DNA of 64,000 nucleotides from Pantoea sp. alder81 (lineage in GTDB: Bacteria > Pseudomonadota > Gammaproteobacteria > Enterobacterales > Enterobacteriaceae). Positions 63,520 through 64,000 of this stretch are shown here, in pieces. Numbering within the stretch: position 1 is the stretch's first letter; each line of letters opens with the position of its first letter. The position numbers were made by a program, and so were the translations under genes. The DNA lies in contig NZ_JAIUDA010000006.1 of the NCBI RefSeq assembly GCF_020179835.1, positions 62,001 to 126,000 of the forward strand, read 5' to 3'. Below the pieces are notes generated by a model that was not told the origin of the DNA, searched no databases, and worked only from the letters and a program-made list of their open reading frames with translations.

Positions 63520-64000
63520 TCGTTAAAGCTTCCAATGGGCCCTGATCAGGGCCCATTTTATTTACCAGCCATTCTATTTTCTTATTTCCCCGCTTTTTAT
63601 TTGAATTGTGATGAAGATCACTCTCAATAAATGTTAACCAGCCATTTATAACGCGTGCCTAAATTGCGTCTCTTCTATCTCCTTCATTTTTATTCATAAA
63701 ACAAAATATACGCTGCGCTTAAGGCCGTAATATCCCTGCATTAGTTACTGATTTCGTAAGGATTAGACAGGTAATCTGTTATGTAATCTTATCGATGCAT
63801 AATGAAAATTTAAACATTAAGGGTTGAATAGTATCATTAAGTAACTATGTTTTCTGGCGCCTTTTGGAATCATGCATTCCAGATTAAAAAAAATGAATTT
63901 TGCGATGCAATTATCTTTATCAGACAAATGTAGAAAAAATTATCTAATAAATTCAGATGATTCGTTGTTTTTAAATCTGTCAAGATTGGCACTAACTTAA
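63520..64000. other. AT-rich region downstream of speA
   Basis: After the speA terminator there are about 440 very AT-rich bases. I see no gene or ribosome site; it looks like the promoter region of a gene beyond the window. Confidence 0.6.
63534..63563 (+). terminator. Terminator of speA
   Basis: A perfect 24-base palindrome centred on TGATCA, with AATGGGCCC arms, followed by TTATTT. Confidence 0.9.

Overview
The window is chromosomal DNA of an enterobacterium, most likely Pantoea or a close relative in the Erwiniaceae. This rests on protein sequences that closely resemble E. coli orthologues (SpeA, MetK, TreF, GshB, HemW, TrmB), on gene order from about 40 kb onward that follows the E. coli speC-to-speA block, and on typical enterobacterial operators (GalR, CRP, Fur, HxlR types). 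The assignment is inference; no marker RNA gene is present. No tRNA, rRNA, CRISPR array, transposase gene or prophage was seen.

The first 39 kb is accessory metabolism and transport. It opens with the end of an amino-acid ABC importer (1-1906), a composite REP element, and an HxlR-controlled operon of an EmrA/EmrB-type efflux pump plus a FabF-like ketosynthase (2195-6600). Next is a carbohydrate locus: mannonate dehydratase divergent from a GntR regulator, class II aldolase, galactitol-type PTS IIA/IIB/IIC, FGGY kinase and a private HPr (6689-13594). A PAS-GGDEF cyclase follows. Then come an amidohydrolase, two proteins with ABM-like domains (one fused to an MFS exporter), a LysR regulator and a serine hydrolase (14849-20974). 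Trehalase (probable AUU start), QorB with its HxlR regulator and a YghX-like hydrolase come next. A cyanide-insensitive cytochrome bd oxidase (25899-28487) precedes a Rob-like regulator and a small His-rich secreted protein. Iron genes fill 30.3-38.4 kb: a YqjH-type ferric reductase with a YqjI-like regulator, then a TonB receptor and hmuSTUV haem utilisation genes. AcuI ends this part next to REP elements.

From 40 kb the order is speC, gabP-like permease, mltC-yggX-mutY, trmB-yggL-yggN, hemW-rdgB-yggT-yggS, yggR (PilT-like), ruvX-yqgE-gshB-rsmE-endA-sprT, galP, metK, speA. Compared with E. coli as remembered, nupG is replaced by the gabP-like gene, ansB-yggM is missing where a small repeat cluster lies, and yggU is missing. 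Both polyamine decarboxylase genes have long leaders with small ORFs preceded by good ribosome binding sites.

The most interesting leads are the leader ORFs of speC and speA, the efflux/ketosynthase operon, the PTS/kinase/aldolase/HPr locus of unknown substrate, the AUU start of treF, the tandem repeat array grown from the stop codon of yggR, and a REP element duplicated together with the 3' tail of acuI. None is proven novel from sequence alone.
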